From Mesorhizobium australicum (GTDB lineage: Bacteria; Pseudomonadota; Alphaproteobacteria; Rhizobiales; Rhizobiaceae): 64,000 bases of DNA. Location: NCBI RefSeq assembly GCF_900177325.1, contig NZ_FXBL01000004.1:1488001-1552000 (forward strand). The letters run 5' to 3'. Made by a program: the position numbers and the translations under genes. Below, piece by piece: positions 9,481-17,579 of this stretch. Under the pieces are notes generated by a model, which saw nothing but the letters and a program-made list of their open reading frames with translations, was not told where the DNA came from and searched no databases. Every line of letters starts with the position of its first letter. Position 1 is the first letter of the stretch.

Positions 9481-10515
9481 ATGAAACGTTCAACCATGAT
9501 CGCGGCGCTGGGAGCCGCGCTGCTTGCCTCGACAGGCCTCGCCCGCGCCGAAGGCGAGCTCAACATCTTCAACTGGGGCAACTACACCTCACCCGAGCTG
9601 ATCAAGAAGTTCTCCGACGAATACAAGATCAAGGTCACCGTCACCGACTACGATTCCAATGACACCGCACTCGGCAAGATCCGCCAGGGCGGCCACGGGT
9701 TCGACATCGTCGTCCCATCGGCCTCCTATGTGCAGATCTGGGTCGAGGAAGGCCTGCTGCTCGAATCGAACCCCAACCAGATGGAGAACTTCAAGAACGT
9801 CGATCCGCGCTGGGTCGATGTCGAGTTCGATCCGGGTCGCAAATACACGGTTCCGTGGCAGTGGGGCTCCACAGGCGTGTCCGTCGACACGTCGGTCTAC
9901 AAGGGCGACATCAACACGTCCGCCATCTTCCTCGATCCGCCGGCCGAACTCGCCGGCAAGATCAATGTGGTGCCGGAGATGGCAGACGTGATGCATCTCG
10001 CCATCAGATACATGGGCGGGGAGCCGTGCACGGGTGACAAGGAGATCCTCAAGAAGGTCCGCGACAAGCTGGTCGAGGCCAAGACCAAGTGGATCTCGAT
10101 GAACTACGGCAACATCGAAGCCATGGCCAAAGGCGACTATGCCGCCACGGTGAACTGGAACGGCGCCTCGCTGCGGATGCGCGACGCCAAGGCTTCGATC
10201 CACTACGGCTATCCGAATGAAGGCTATCCGCTGTGGATGGACAACGCCGCCATCCTCAAGGACGCCAAGAACGTCGAGAATGCCAAGCTGTTCCTGAACT
10301 ACGTGATGGCGCCCGAGAACGCAGCGCTGATCTCCAATTTCGCCAAATATGCCAATGGCATCAAAGGCTCGGAGAAGTTCATGCCGCCGGAGATGGCGAC
10401 CGCGCCGGAAATCGTCACCCCGGCCGAGTTTGCCGACAAGGGCAAGTTCATGCTCCGTTGCGCGCCGGACGTGCAAGAGATTTATACGAAGATCTGGACC
10501 GAAGTTCAGAAGTAG
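9481..10515 (+). CDS. potD: Polyamine-type ABC transporter, periplasmic binding protein
   Basis: A 344-residue secreted solute-binding protein. The N-terminus MKRSTMIAALGAALLASTGLARA is a standard Sec signal with cleavage after ARA. The mature start ELNIFNWGNYTSPELIKKF matches the PotD/PotF-type opening 'L.iyNWg.Y..pe'. A strong ribosome-binding run AAGGGAAAGGAAG lies just upstream. As the last gene of potABCD it delivers ligand to PotBC. The family call is secure; spermidine, putrescine or another cation as ligand cannot be decided here. Confidence 0.92.
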   Translation: MKRSTMIAALGAALLASTGLARAEGELNIFNWGNYTSPELIKKFSDEYKIKVTVTDYDSNDTALGKIRQGGHGFDIVVPSASYVQIWVEEGLLLESNPNQMENFKNVDPRWVDVEFDPGRKYTVPWQWGSTGVSVDTSVYKGDINTSAIFLDPPAELAGKINVVPEMADVMHLAIRYMGGEPCTGDKEILKKVRDKLVEAKTKWISMNYGNIEAMAKGDYAATVNWNGASLRMRDAKASIHYGYPNEGYPLWMDNAAILKDAKNVENAKLFLNYVMAPENAALISNFAKYANGIKGSEKFMPPEMATAPEIVTPAEFADKGKFMLRCAPDVQEIYTKIWTEVQK

Positions 10516-10648
10516 CACCGGTTGGCCGTTCCTCTCCGGACCCATGGAGAGCGATGATGGGCGCGGGCTTTGCGAGGTCCGCGCTGTCACTCATCCGGTG
10601 CTTCGGACCGCCTTCTCTCCGTGCGCGGGGAGAAGGCCAGGATATTGA
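10516..10648. repeat. Intergenic spacer with degenerate palindromic repeat
   Basis: The spacer after potD contains a short CTCTCC/GGAGAG hairpin (about 10531-10550) and then a TCATCCGGTGC...CTTCTCTCCGTGCGCGGGGAGAAGG block (about 10590-10637) related to the palindromic repeats of this window. No promoter stands out, so the next gene may be read through from potABCD. Confidence 0.5.
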
Positions 10649-11845
10649 ATGACGTCCTACCGCAATTCCGATCCGCGACCGCCGATCATGCACGGCTCGC
10701 CGCCCTCTATGGTGCCGCCGCGCATCGACTGGGACCGGCCGCCGTGGAACCGTTGGTCGTTCCAGTACATCCGCGAGATTCTCCCGACGGTCGAGGTCTG
10801 GAAGGGATCGGGTCACGCCTCGCGGCTGCCGCGGGCGGAGCGAGACCTCGACATGCTGGCGGTGCGCACGGTCTCGGGTGCGTCCTCTACGCTCGCCGAC
10901 CTCCTTGACGAGACCTTTACCGACGGCTTCCTGGTAATGAAGGACGGCGCGGTCGTCTATGAGCGGTACTTCAACGGCATGACGCCGCGCACGCTGCACC
11001 TCTCGCAGTCGACGGCGAAGTCCGTCACCTCCTGTGTCGCCGGCGTCCTCGTCGGCCGCGGCCTGCTCGATCCGTCGCGGCAGGTCACGGACTATCTGCC
11101 GGAACTCGCCGACACGGCATGGAAGGGTGCCACGCTGCAGCAGGTGCTCGATATGACGACGGGCGTCCGGTTCAGCGAGGAATATACCGATCCCTATTCG
11201 GAGATAGGCCAGACCGATGTTGCCAGCGGTTGGAAGCCGATCCCGCCGGGCGCCGATGCGGACTTTCATTGGCCTTCGCACATGTGGGAGTTCATCCTGC
11301 GCCTGAAGGCGCTCGACCGACCGCATGGCGAGGCCTTCGAATACCGTTCCATCGAGACCGACGTGCTCGCCTTTGCGATGGAGCGCGTCACCGGCAAGCG
11401 CCTGGCCGAACTCGTTTCGGAAGAGCTGTGGCAGAAGCTCGGCTGCGAAGAGAGCGGCTGCTTCACTGTGGATCCGGCGGGCTATGCGCTCGCCGACGGC
11501 GGCTTCAACGCCACGCTGCGCGACTATGGCCGCTTCGGCCAGATGGTGCTGGACAAGGGCGCAGGCATCGTGCCGTCACAGTGGATCGAGACGTCGCGCA
11601 ACGGCATCCACGGCCCGCAGTTCAGCACCCACATGCCCGAGGCGTCCTACCGCAACCAGTTCTGGATCGAGGATCCGCGCACACGCAACCTCCAGTGCCG
11701 AGGCGTCTTCGGCCAGCTCATCCATGTCAACTTCGACGCCCGTCTCGTCACGGTGAAGCTGTCGAGCTGGCCCGATTTCACCAGTCCGGAACTTTCCGCG
11801 GCGACGCTCTCCGCCGTCCACGCCATTGCCGAGGCCCTGTCATGA
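10649..11845 (+). CDS. Serine hydrolase, beta-lactamase/6-aminohexanoate-dimer-hydrolase (NylB)-like
   Basis: A 398-residue penicillin-binding-fold serine hydrolase without an evident signal peptide, so probably cytoplasmic. The catalytic SxxK motif is in LHLSQSTAKSVTSCVAG; the second-motif Tyr is in FEYRSIETDVL. Segments such as LQQVLDMTTGVRFSEEYTDP and the GFNATLRDYGRFGQMVLDKG region look like 6-aminohexanoate-dimer (nylon oligomer) hydrolases more than true beta-lactamases; that is a pattern judgement, not an alignment. The stop overlaps the amidase start (ATGA), so the two hydrolases are co-translated. It lies directly after a potABCD-type importer. An esterase or amidase role on small linear amides is likely. 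Confidence 0.82.
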   Translation: MTSYRNSDPRPPIMHGSPPSMVPPRIDWDRPPWNRWSFQYIREILPTVEVWKGSGHASRLPRAERDLDMLAVRTVSGASSTLADLLDETFTDGFLVMKDGAVVYERYFNGMTPRTLHLSQSTAKSVTSCVAGVLVGRGLLDPSRQVTDYLPELADTAWKGATLQQVLDMTTGVRFSEEYTDPYSEIGQTDVASGWKPIPPGADADFHWPSHMWEFILRLKALDRPHGEAFEYRSIETDVLAFAMERVTGKRLAELVSEELWQKLGCEESGCFTVDPAGYALADGGFNATLRDYGRFGQMVLDKGAGIVPSQWIETSRNGIHGPQFSTHMPEASYRNQFWIEDPRTRNLQCRGVFGQLIHVNFDARLVTVKLSSWPDFTSPELSAATLSAVHAIAEALS

Positions 11846-13269
11846 CCGATCTCGAACTCTGCTACCTGCCCGCCACCGAGGCGCTCGCGCTGTTCAGGAA
11901 GAAGAAACTGTCGCCCGTCGAACTGATGACGGCGGTGATCGACCGGGCCGAGAAGACTAAGGACAAGATCAACGCCTTCACCTACACCCACTACGACGAG
12001 GCGCTGACGCTGGCGAAAAAGGCCGAGGCGAAATACGCCAAGGGCAAAAAGACTGGCCCGCTCGAAGGCCTGCCGGTGGCGGTCAAGGACGAGAGTTACA
12101 TCGCCGGCAAGCCGACCTCGAACGCCTCGCTGATCCTCAAGGATTTCGTCGCCGAGAAGACCTCGCCGAACAACGAGCGCATCATGGCGGCGGGCGGCAT
12201 CGTGCATGCCCGCACCGCGACGCCGGAATTCTCCTGCGCCGGCTACACTTGGTCCAGGCTCTGGGGCGTTACCCGCAATCCGTGGAATACGAAGTTCACG
12301 CCGGGCGGCTCGTCCGGCGGCTCGGGCGCGGCGCTTGCCGCGGGCCTGACGCCGATCGCGACCGGCTCCGATATTGGCGGCTCGATCCGCATTCCTGCGT
12401 CAGCCTGCGGCGTCGTCGGCTTCAAGCCGCCCTATGGCCGCAACCCCGACGACCCGCCCTTCAACCTCGACTTCTACTGCCACACAGGCCCGATGGCGCG
12501 GACGGTGGAGGACACGATCCTGCTGCAGAACGTGATGTGCGGGCCGGACCCGCGCGACATTGCGAGCCTGCGTCCGAAGCTCACCCTGCCGACGAAATAC
12601 AAGCCGATCAAGAACTGGAAGATCGCTTTCTCGATGGACCTCGGCCTGTTCGAGGTCGACAGGGAAGTTCAGAAGAACACCCGCGCAGCGCTGGATGTCT
12701 TCCGCTCGCTCGGTGCCACCGTCGAGGAGGTCGATCTCGGCTGGCCGAAGAACGCGCTCGAGATGGGCATGGCCTATCTCAACCACCTTTTCGGCGCCTC
12801 GCTCGCGAGATTGCTGGAGGAGCATGCGGACGAGCTGTGCACCTACACCCGCAAGTTCGCAGAGGACGGCCAGGCATCGAAGGCGACGGAGTTCGTCGCA
12901 ACCCTCGACACCGCCGCGCAGATGTACAGCACGCTCGGGCCGCTGCTGGAGGACTACGACGTTTTCATCTGTCCGACCAACGCGCTTGCCGCCGTGCCGG
13001 CCGACCACGACCAGTCGAAGGACGAGGTGAAGATCAACGGCAAGGTGGTGAACCCGTCGCTCGGCTGGGTGATGACGACGCCGTTCAACATGTTGTCCCG
13101 TTGCCCGGTGATTTCCGTGCCGACGGGGCATGCGAAGAACCGCGTGCCGACCGGCATCCAGATCGTCGGCCGCACCTATTGCGACGAGGACGTGATCCGT
13201 GCCGCGTTGGCCTATGAAAAGGCGGTGGGCGGATGGTATGGAGCGCCCGCGGACCGGCCGAAGATCTGA
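11842..13269 (+). CDS. Amidase signature family enzyme
   Basis: A 475-residue amidase signature enzyme. The Ser-cisSer-Lys triad is readable: the Lys in GLPVAVKDES, the cis-Ser in FTPGGSSGGSGAALAAG, and the nucleophile Ser in TGSDIGGSIRIPASACG. The C-terminal half carries the family segments PLLEDYDVFICPTNAL and TTPFNMLSRCPVISVPTG. Start ATG 11842 overlaps the upstream serine hydrolase stop by 4 bases. The family includes 6-aminohexanoate-cyclic-dimer hydrolase (NylA), indoleacetamide hydrolase and aryl-acylamidases. Coupling to a NylB-like gene suggests one enzyme opens or trims an amide that the other finishes, but this is inference. Confidence 0.9.
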   Translation: MTDLELCYLPATEALALFRKKKLSPVELMTAVIDRAEKTKDKINAFTYTHYDEALTLAKKAEAKYAKGKKTGPLEGLPVAVKDESYIAGKPTSNASLILKDFVAEKTSPNNERIMAAGGIVHARTATPEFSCAGYTWSRLWGVTRNPWNTKFTPGGSSGGSGAALAAGLTPIATGSDIGGSIRIPASACGVVGFKPPYGRNPDDPPFNLDFYCHTGPMARTVEDTILLQNVMCGPDPRDIASLRPKLTLPTKYKPIKNWKIAFSMDLGLFEVDREVQKNTRAALDVFRSLGATVEEVDLGWPKNALEMGMAYLNHLFGASLARLLEEHADELCTYTRKFAEDGQASKATEFVATLDTAAQMYSTLGPLLEDYDVFICPTNALAAVPADHDQSKDEVKINGKVVNPSLGWVMTTPFNMLSRCPVISVPTGHAKNRVPTGIQIVGRTYCDEDVIRAALAYEKAVGGWYGAPADRPKI

Positions 13270-13437
13270 CGCCGGCCAATCGCTGCGTTGCAGCCCTGCA
13301 CCGTTCGCTGACAAATGTAGTGAAGCGGCGCTGCACTCGATTGCGGCAGGTTCGGACTCGTGCTTAGGATTTGTCCAAACGATAAAAAATCGTGAGGCGG
13401 GACAATCTAGTCCCTTGGGCAGCCAGAGGTGGTGGAC
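13270..13437 (+). promoter_or_regulatory. Leader region of the BMP-family transporter operon
   Basis: A 168-base spacer ahead of the transporter operon. It has an AT-rich patch (AACGATAAAAAATCG, about 13379-13393) and a short GGGAC/GTCCC hairpin around 13400-13414. A promoter here is likely because a new transport system starts, but no convincing -35/-10 pair can be assigned. I see no recognisable purine-riboswitch core. Confidence 0.35.
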
Positions 13438-14463
13438 ATGAACAAACCCAGCAGTCTTATCGTAACCCGTCGCGCCCTCATGCAGGCGCTCGGTGCAGGC
13501 GCGGCGCTCGCCGCGATGCCCGGCCTTGCCGGCCGCGCCTTCGCGCAGGAGAAGCTCAAGGTGGCGGCCGTCTACACGGTGCCCTTCGAGCAGCAGTGGG
13601 TGTCGCGCATCCATCAGGCGGCGTTGAAGGCCAAGGATCACGGCGACATCGACTATGTCGCGACAGAGAACGTCTCCAACACCGACTACGAGCGCGTGAT
13701 GCGCGAATATGCCGAGGCCGGCAACAAGCTGATCCTGGGCGAGGTGTTCGGCGTCGAGGAGGCCGCGCGCACGGTCGCTGCCGACTATCCCGACACCGCC
13801 TTCCTGATGGGCTCGTCCTTCAAGCCCGACGACGCCGTGCCGAACTTCGCGCCCTTCGACAACTACATCCAGGACGCCTCCTACCTCACCGGCATCATCG
13901 CCGGGGCCATGACCAAGTCGAAGAACATCGGCATGGTCGGCGGCTTCCCGATCCCCGAGGTCAACCGCCTGATGCATGCCTTCATGGCCGGGGTGAAGGA
14001 GACGGCGCCGGAGGCCAAGTTCCAGGTCGCCTTCATCGGCTCGTGGTTCGACCCGCCCAAGGCCAAGGAGACCGCCTTCGCCCAGATCGATGCCGGCGCC
14101 GACGTGATGTATGCCGAGCGCTTCGGCGTCTCGGACGCCGCCAAGGAAAAGGGCGTGCTGGCGATCGGCAACGTCATCGACACACAGAAGGACTATCCCG
14201 ACACCGTGGTCGCCTCCGCGCTCTGGCACTTCGAGCCGACGCTCGACAAGGCGATCGCCGAGGTCAAGGCCGGCACGTTCAAGGCGGCCGACTACGGCAT
14301 GTATTCCTTCATGAAGGAAGGCGGCTGCTCCATCGCGCCCCTCGGCACCTTCGAGGGCAAGGTGGCGGCAGAGGTCATGGCCAAGGTTGCCGAGAAGGAA
14401 AAGGCGATCAAGGACGGCTCCTTCACCGTCGCGATCAACGACGAGGAGCCGAAGTCGAGCTGA
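13438..14463 (+). CDS. BMP-family (PnrA-like) ABC transporter substrate-binding protein
   Basis: A 341-residue periplasmic binding protein of the basic membrane protein / PnrA family, whose members bind nucleosides, nucleobases or related compounds. The N-terminus has a twin-arginine-like TRRALMQALGAGAALAAMPG followed by cleavage near AFAQ, so export may be via Tat. Family segments AAVYTVPFEQQWVSRIHQAA and LILGEVFGVEEAARTVAADYPDTAFLMGSS are visible. I use ATG 13438, preceded by AGAGG 8 bases upstream, rather than the in-frame GTGs at 13429/13432. It heads an operon with one double ATPase, two permeases and a CodA-like deaminase, which points to a nucleobase or nucleoside ligand. Confidence 0.88.
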   Translation: MNKPSSLIVTRRALMQALGAGAALAAMPGLAGRAFAQEKLKVAAVYTVPFEQQWVSRIHQAALKAKDHGDIDYVATENVSNTDYERVMREYAEAGNKLILGEVFGVEEAARTVAADYPDTAFLMGSSFKPDDAVPNFAPFDNYIQDASYLTGIIAGAMTKSKNIGMVGGFPIPEVNRLMHAFMAGVKETAPEAKFQVAFIGSWFDPPKAKETAFAQIDAGADVMYAERFGVSDAAKEKGVLAIGNVIDTQKDYPDTVVASALWHFEPTLDKAIAEVKAGTFKAADYGMYSFMKEGGCSIAPLGTFEGKVAAEVMAKVAEKEKAIKDGSFTVAINDEEPKSS

Positions 14464-14474
14464 TCGGCTTCCTG

Positions 14475-14604
14475 TCCTTCTCCCCGTTCACGGGGAGAAG
14501 GTGGCCCGAAGGGCCGGATGAGGGGCAGTGCCACGGTATGAACAGTTTGCGCCGCCCCTCATCTGCCTGCCGGCATCTTCTCCCCGTGAAAGGGGAGAAG
14601 AGGG
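14475..14604. repeat. Palindromic intergenic repeat element 2
   Basis: Contains CTTCTCCCCGTTCACGGGGA and, 100 bases on, CTTCTCCCCGTGAAAGGGGA, with ATGAGGGGC / GCCCCTCAT arms between. Each half is itself a hairpin. It fills nearly all the gap between the binding-protein and ATPase genes, a position where a hairpin can raise binding-protein mRNA relative to downstream genes. Confidence 0.75.
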
Positions 14605-14611
14605 ATTTCCC

Positions 14612-16117
14612 ATGACCGTCCTCCACCTCTCTTCCATCACCAAGCGCTTCGGGCCGCTCGTCGCCAATGACGCGATCTCGCTCGACCTCGCGCGCGGCGA
14701 GGTGGTGGCGCTGCTGGGCGAGAACGGCGCGGGCAAGACGACGCTGATGAACATCCTCTTCGGCCACTACGTCGCCGACGAGGGCACGGTCGAGGCGTTC
14801 GGCAAGCCGCTGCCGCCCGGCGATCCGCGCGCAGCACTCGATGCCGGCGTGGGCATGGTTCACCAGCACTTTACCCTTGCCGACAACATGACGGTGCTCG
14901 AAAATATCGCGCTCGGCACCGAGCCGCTGTTTTCCCCTCGCTTCTCCCGCCAGGCTGCGCGCGAGAAGATCAGGAAGCTCTCCGCGGATTTCGGCCTGGA
15001 GGTCGACCCCGACCGCATGGTCTCGGCCCTTACCGTCGGCGAGCGCCAGCGCGTCGAGATCCTGAAGGCCCTTTACCGCGACGCCCGCATTCTCATCCTC
15101 GACGAGCCGACAGCCGTGCTCACCCCGCTGGAGACCGACGCGCTCTTCGCGACGCTGAGGAAGCTTGTCGCCGAGGGCCTGTCGATCATCTTCATCTCGC
15201 ACAAGCTGCATGAGGTGATGGCGATCTCCGACCGCGTCGTTGTGCTGCGCGCCGGCAAGGTCGCCGGCGAGCGCCGCACCGCCGACACGGACCGCAAGGA
15301 ACTAGCGGCGCTGATGGTCGGCCAGGACCTCGTCCAGCCGCCGGTGCCGGCGCCCGTGCGCGGCGCGGTGCTCTTGTCGCTGCGAGCCGTTTCCACCGAG
15401 GGCGGCCGTAACCCGTTGCGCGCCGTCGACCTCGACCTTTATGGCGGCGAGATCACCGGCGTCGCCGGTGTCTCCGGCAACGGGCAGGCCGCACTCGCGG
15501 GCCTGCTGTCTGGCACCGTTCGCGCCATCTCCGGCGACTATTCGATCGCCGGCGATGTCGTCGCCGACTGGTCGCCATCCCGCGCGCTGGCAAGCGGCGT
15601 CGCCCGCATCCCGGAAGACCGCCATGCGGTGGGCGCCATCGCCGACATGAGCGTGATGGAGAACGTCATCTCCGAGCGCTACCGGACCGCCCGCTTCTCG
15701 AAACGCGGCCTGATGGACTGGAAGGCCGCGCGGGCCTTCGCGGAAGAACTCATCCGCGACTACGACGTCAAATGCCCCGGCCCCGACGCCCGCATCCGGT
15801 TGCTCTCCGGCGGCAACATGCAGAAGCTTATCCTTGGCCGTGCGTTGGACCCTGAGCCCGCCATCATCCTCGCCAACCAGCCAACGCGCGGCCTCGACGT
15901 CGGTGCCATTGCCTATGTCCACGGCCGGCTGCTCGAAGCACGGGCGAGGGGAGCCGCGGTGCTGCTGATCTCGGAGGATCTCGACGAGATCCTGACGCTG
16001 TCGGACCGGATCGTGGTGATGTCCGGCGGACGGCTGTCGAGTGCGTCCGCGCGCGGGGAAAGGACGGTGCGGGAACTGGGCGAGCTGATGGCGGGACACG
16101 GGGAGGCGGCGACGTGA
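14612..16117 (+). CDS. Nucleoside/sugar-type ABC transporter, tandem ATP-binding protein
   Basis: A 501-residue ATPase with two ABC domains. The first (about 1-235) has Walker A GENGAGKTTLMNILFG, signature LTVGERQRVEILKAL and Walker B ARILILDEPTAVLTP. The second (about 255-500) has a degenerate Walker A GVSGNGQAALAGLLSG, signature RLLSGGNMQKLILGRAL and Walker B PAIILANQPTRGLDVG, with Glu replaced by Asn-Gln. This asymmetry is normal for RbsA/MglA/NupA-type proteins. Start is the ATG at 14612 (MTVLHLSSITKRFG); the longer frame runs through a repeat. It energises the two following permeases. Confidence 0.92.
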   Translation: MTVLHLSSITKRFGPLVANDAISLDLARGEVVALLGENGAGKTTLMNILFGHYVADEGTVEAFGKPLPPGDPRAALDAGVGMVHQHFTLADNMTVLENIALGTEPLFSPRFSRQAAREKIRKLSADFGLEVDPDRMVSALTVGERQRVEILKALYRDARILILDEPTAVLTPLETDALFATLRKLVAEGLSIIFISHKLHEVMAISDRVVVLRAGKVAGERRTADTDRKELAALMVGQDLVQPPVPAPVRGAVLLSLRAVSTEGGRNPLRAVDLDLYGGEITGVAGVSGNGQAALAGLLSGTVRAISGDYSIAGDVVADWSPSRALASGVARIPEDRHAVGAIADMSVMENVISERYRTARFSKRGLMDWKAARAFAEELIRDYDVKCPGPDARIRLLSGGNMQKLILGRALDPEPAIILANQPTRGLDVGAIAYVHGRLLEARARGAAVLLISEDLDEILTLSDRIVVMSGGRLSSASARGERTVRELGELMAGHGEAAT

Positions 16118-16150
16118 TGTTTGTCTCCGCAATCGCCGCGTTCCTTCGCG

Positions 16151-16306
16151 CCCCCCTCTGGCCTGCCGGCCATCTCCCCCACGAGGGGGGAGATCGGCTG
16201 TCGCCGCGTCCATCGCCTATCGCCGACGTTTCAGGTTTGGCGCGAACAGTGAGACCGCCAATCTCCCCCCGTGAGGGGGAGATGGCCGGCAGGCCAGAGG
16301 GGGGCG
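16151..16306. repeat. Palindromic intergenic repeat element 3
   Basis: Arms starting CCCCCCTCTGGCCTGCCGGC (16151 on) and ending with its inverse near 16304 are about 35-45 bp, each containing a CTCCCCC...GGGGGAG mini-hairpin. It occupies the 231-base gap between the ATPase and first permease genes. Confidence 0.85.
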
Positions 16307-16348
16307 CTGTCCCGCCACCACATGGCTCCTTGGTCGAGGTGCACCCCC

Positions 16349-17398
16349 ATGCGCCTTGAACCCAAGCCCGCCCCGTCGCTCGCGACCACGCTCCTCTACC
16401 CCGTCGGCGCGATCGCGGTCACTGTCCTCATCGCCTCGCTGCTCGTGCTCGCGGCCGGCGCCAACCCGCTCTCGGTGTTCGGCCTGGTGCTGAAGGGCGC
16501 CGCTGGTTCGCAGTTCGCGCTGATGGAGACGCTGACGCGGGCGACGCCGCTGGTCTTCACCGGGCTGGCCGTCGCGGTGGCCTTCCGCGCCAAGCTGTGG
16601 AACATCGGTGCCGAGGCGCAGCTCTATGCCGGGGCGATCGTCACAGTGGTGCTCGGCACCGGCGCCCTGCCGCTGCCGGCCTTCATCCTCCTGCCGCTGA
16701 TCGCGATCTTCGCCGCGCTCGCCGGCGCCATGCTCCTCCTCGGCCCCGCCGTGCTGAAGGTCCGCTTCGGCGTCGACGAGGTCGTGACCACGCTGCTGCT
16801 CAACTTCGTGATGCTGCTGTTCGTGTCGATGCTGCTCGAGGGCGTATTGAAGGACCCGATGGGCCTCGGCTGGCCGCAGTCGCAGAAGCTGATCGCCGAC
16901 GCCCGCCTGCCGCGCATCATCACCGGCCGGCGCCTCCACTACGGCTTCGTCCTCGCGCTGGTCTGCGCCGTCTCCGTCTGGTTTGTGATGAAGAAGACCA
17001 CGCTCGGCTACGAGATGCGCGCCGTCGGCCATAATCCGGAGGCGGCCCGCTTCGCCGGCATGCCGGTCAATCTCATCCTCATCAAGACGGCGCTGATCTC
17101 GGGCGGGCTCGCGGCGCTTGGCGGCTTCTCCGAGGTGGCGGGGCTGAAGGGCAACCTGACGCTCGATCTGTCGCCGGGCTTCGGCTACTCCGGCATCGTG
17201 GTGGCCATGCTCGCCATGCTCAACCCGCTCGGCGTCATTGTCGCCGCCATCTTCGTCGCCGGCATCTTCGTCGGCGCCGACGCCATGAGCCGCACGGCGG
17301 GCGTGCCCTCCTACATTGCCAACGTCATGGTCGCGACGGCGCTGTTGACCATGGTCACGGCGATCATGCTGACCAGATATCGGGTGAGGTGGAGGTGA
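16349..17398 (+). CDS. BMP-type ABC transporter permease 1
   Basis: A 349-residue inner-membrane permease of the branched-chain/ribose/nucleoside class (BPD_transp_2 type). Roughly nine to ten hydrophobic segments are visible, including VGAIAVTVLIASLLVLAAG and LLLNFVMLLFVSMLLEG. Family motifs include TRATPLVFTGLAVAVAFRAKLWNIGAEAQ (split here by normal family residues) and the coupling region LGYEMRAVGHNPEAARFAGM. Start ATG 16349 has GAGGTG 7 bases upstream; longer frames read through the repeat. It pairs with the next permease to form a heterodimeric channel. Confidence 0.92.
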   Translation: MRLEPKPAPSLATTLLYPVGAIAVTVLIASLLVLAAGANPLSVFGLVLKGAAGSQFALMETLTRATPLVFTGLAVAVAFRAKLWNIGAEAQLYAGAIVTVVLGTGALPLPAFILLPLIAIFAALAGAMLLLGPAVLKVRFGVDEVVTTLLLNFVMLLFVSMLLEGVLKDPMGLGWPQSQKLIADARLPRIITGRRLHYGFVLALVCAVSVWFVMKKTTLGYEMRAVGHNPEAARFAGMPVNLILIKTALISGGLAALGGFSEVAGLKGNLTLDLSPGFGYSGIVVAMLAMLNPLGVIVAAIFVAGIFVGADAMSRTAGVPSYIANVMVATALLTMVTAIMLTRYRVRWR

Positions 17399-17419
17399 GC
17401 GGGATGGCGGTGCTTTCTG

Positions 17420-17544
17420 GAACACCCCTCATCCGACCGAGCTTCGCTCGGCCACCTTCTCCCACAAGGGGAGAAGGACAAGCGCCCGTCCTTCTCCCCT
17501 TGTGGGAGAAGGTGTCGCCGAAGGCGACGGATGAGGGGTGTTCC
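17420..17544. repeat. Palindromic intergenic repeat element 4
   Basis: A nearly complete palindrome: GGAACACCCCTCATCCG at the left, CGGATGAGGGGTGTTCC at the right, and CCTTCTCCC(A)CAAGGGGAGAAGG-type blocks in the centre. It lies between the two permease genes. The arms reach almost to the centre, so a single long RNA hairpin is possible. Confidence 0.88.
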
Positions 17545-17579
17545 AGCTTGGCGACAACGTCCATCGCCGAGGCCACCCG

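Noticed and set aside
10649..11845. An antibiotic-resistance beta-lactamase
   Set aside because: There is no signal peptide, and the SxxK/Tyr context and downstream segments look like cytoplasmic NylB-type hydrolases. Nothing nearby (for example ampR) supports resistance.
13270..13437. A purine or pyrimidine riboswitch ahead of the nucleobase-type transporter operon
   Set aside because: No three-way-junction core or conserved loop sequences could be found, only a short GGGAC/GTCCC hairpin.
14475..17544. A CRISPR-like array because of repeated GC-rich blocks
   Set aside because: The repeats are palindromic, unequal, irregularly spaced and separated by genes, with no uniform spacers and no cas genes.
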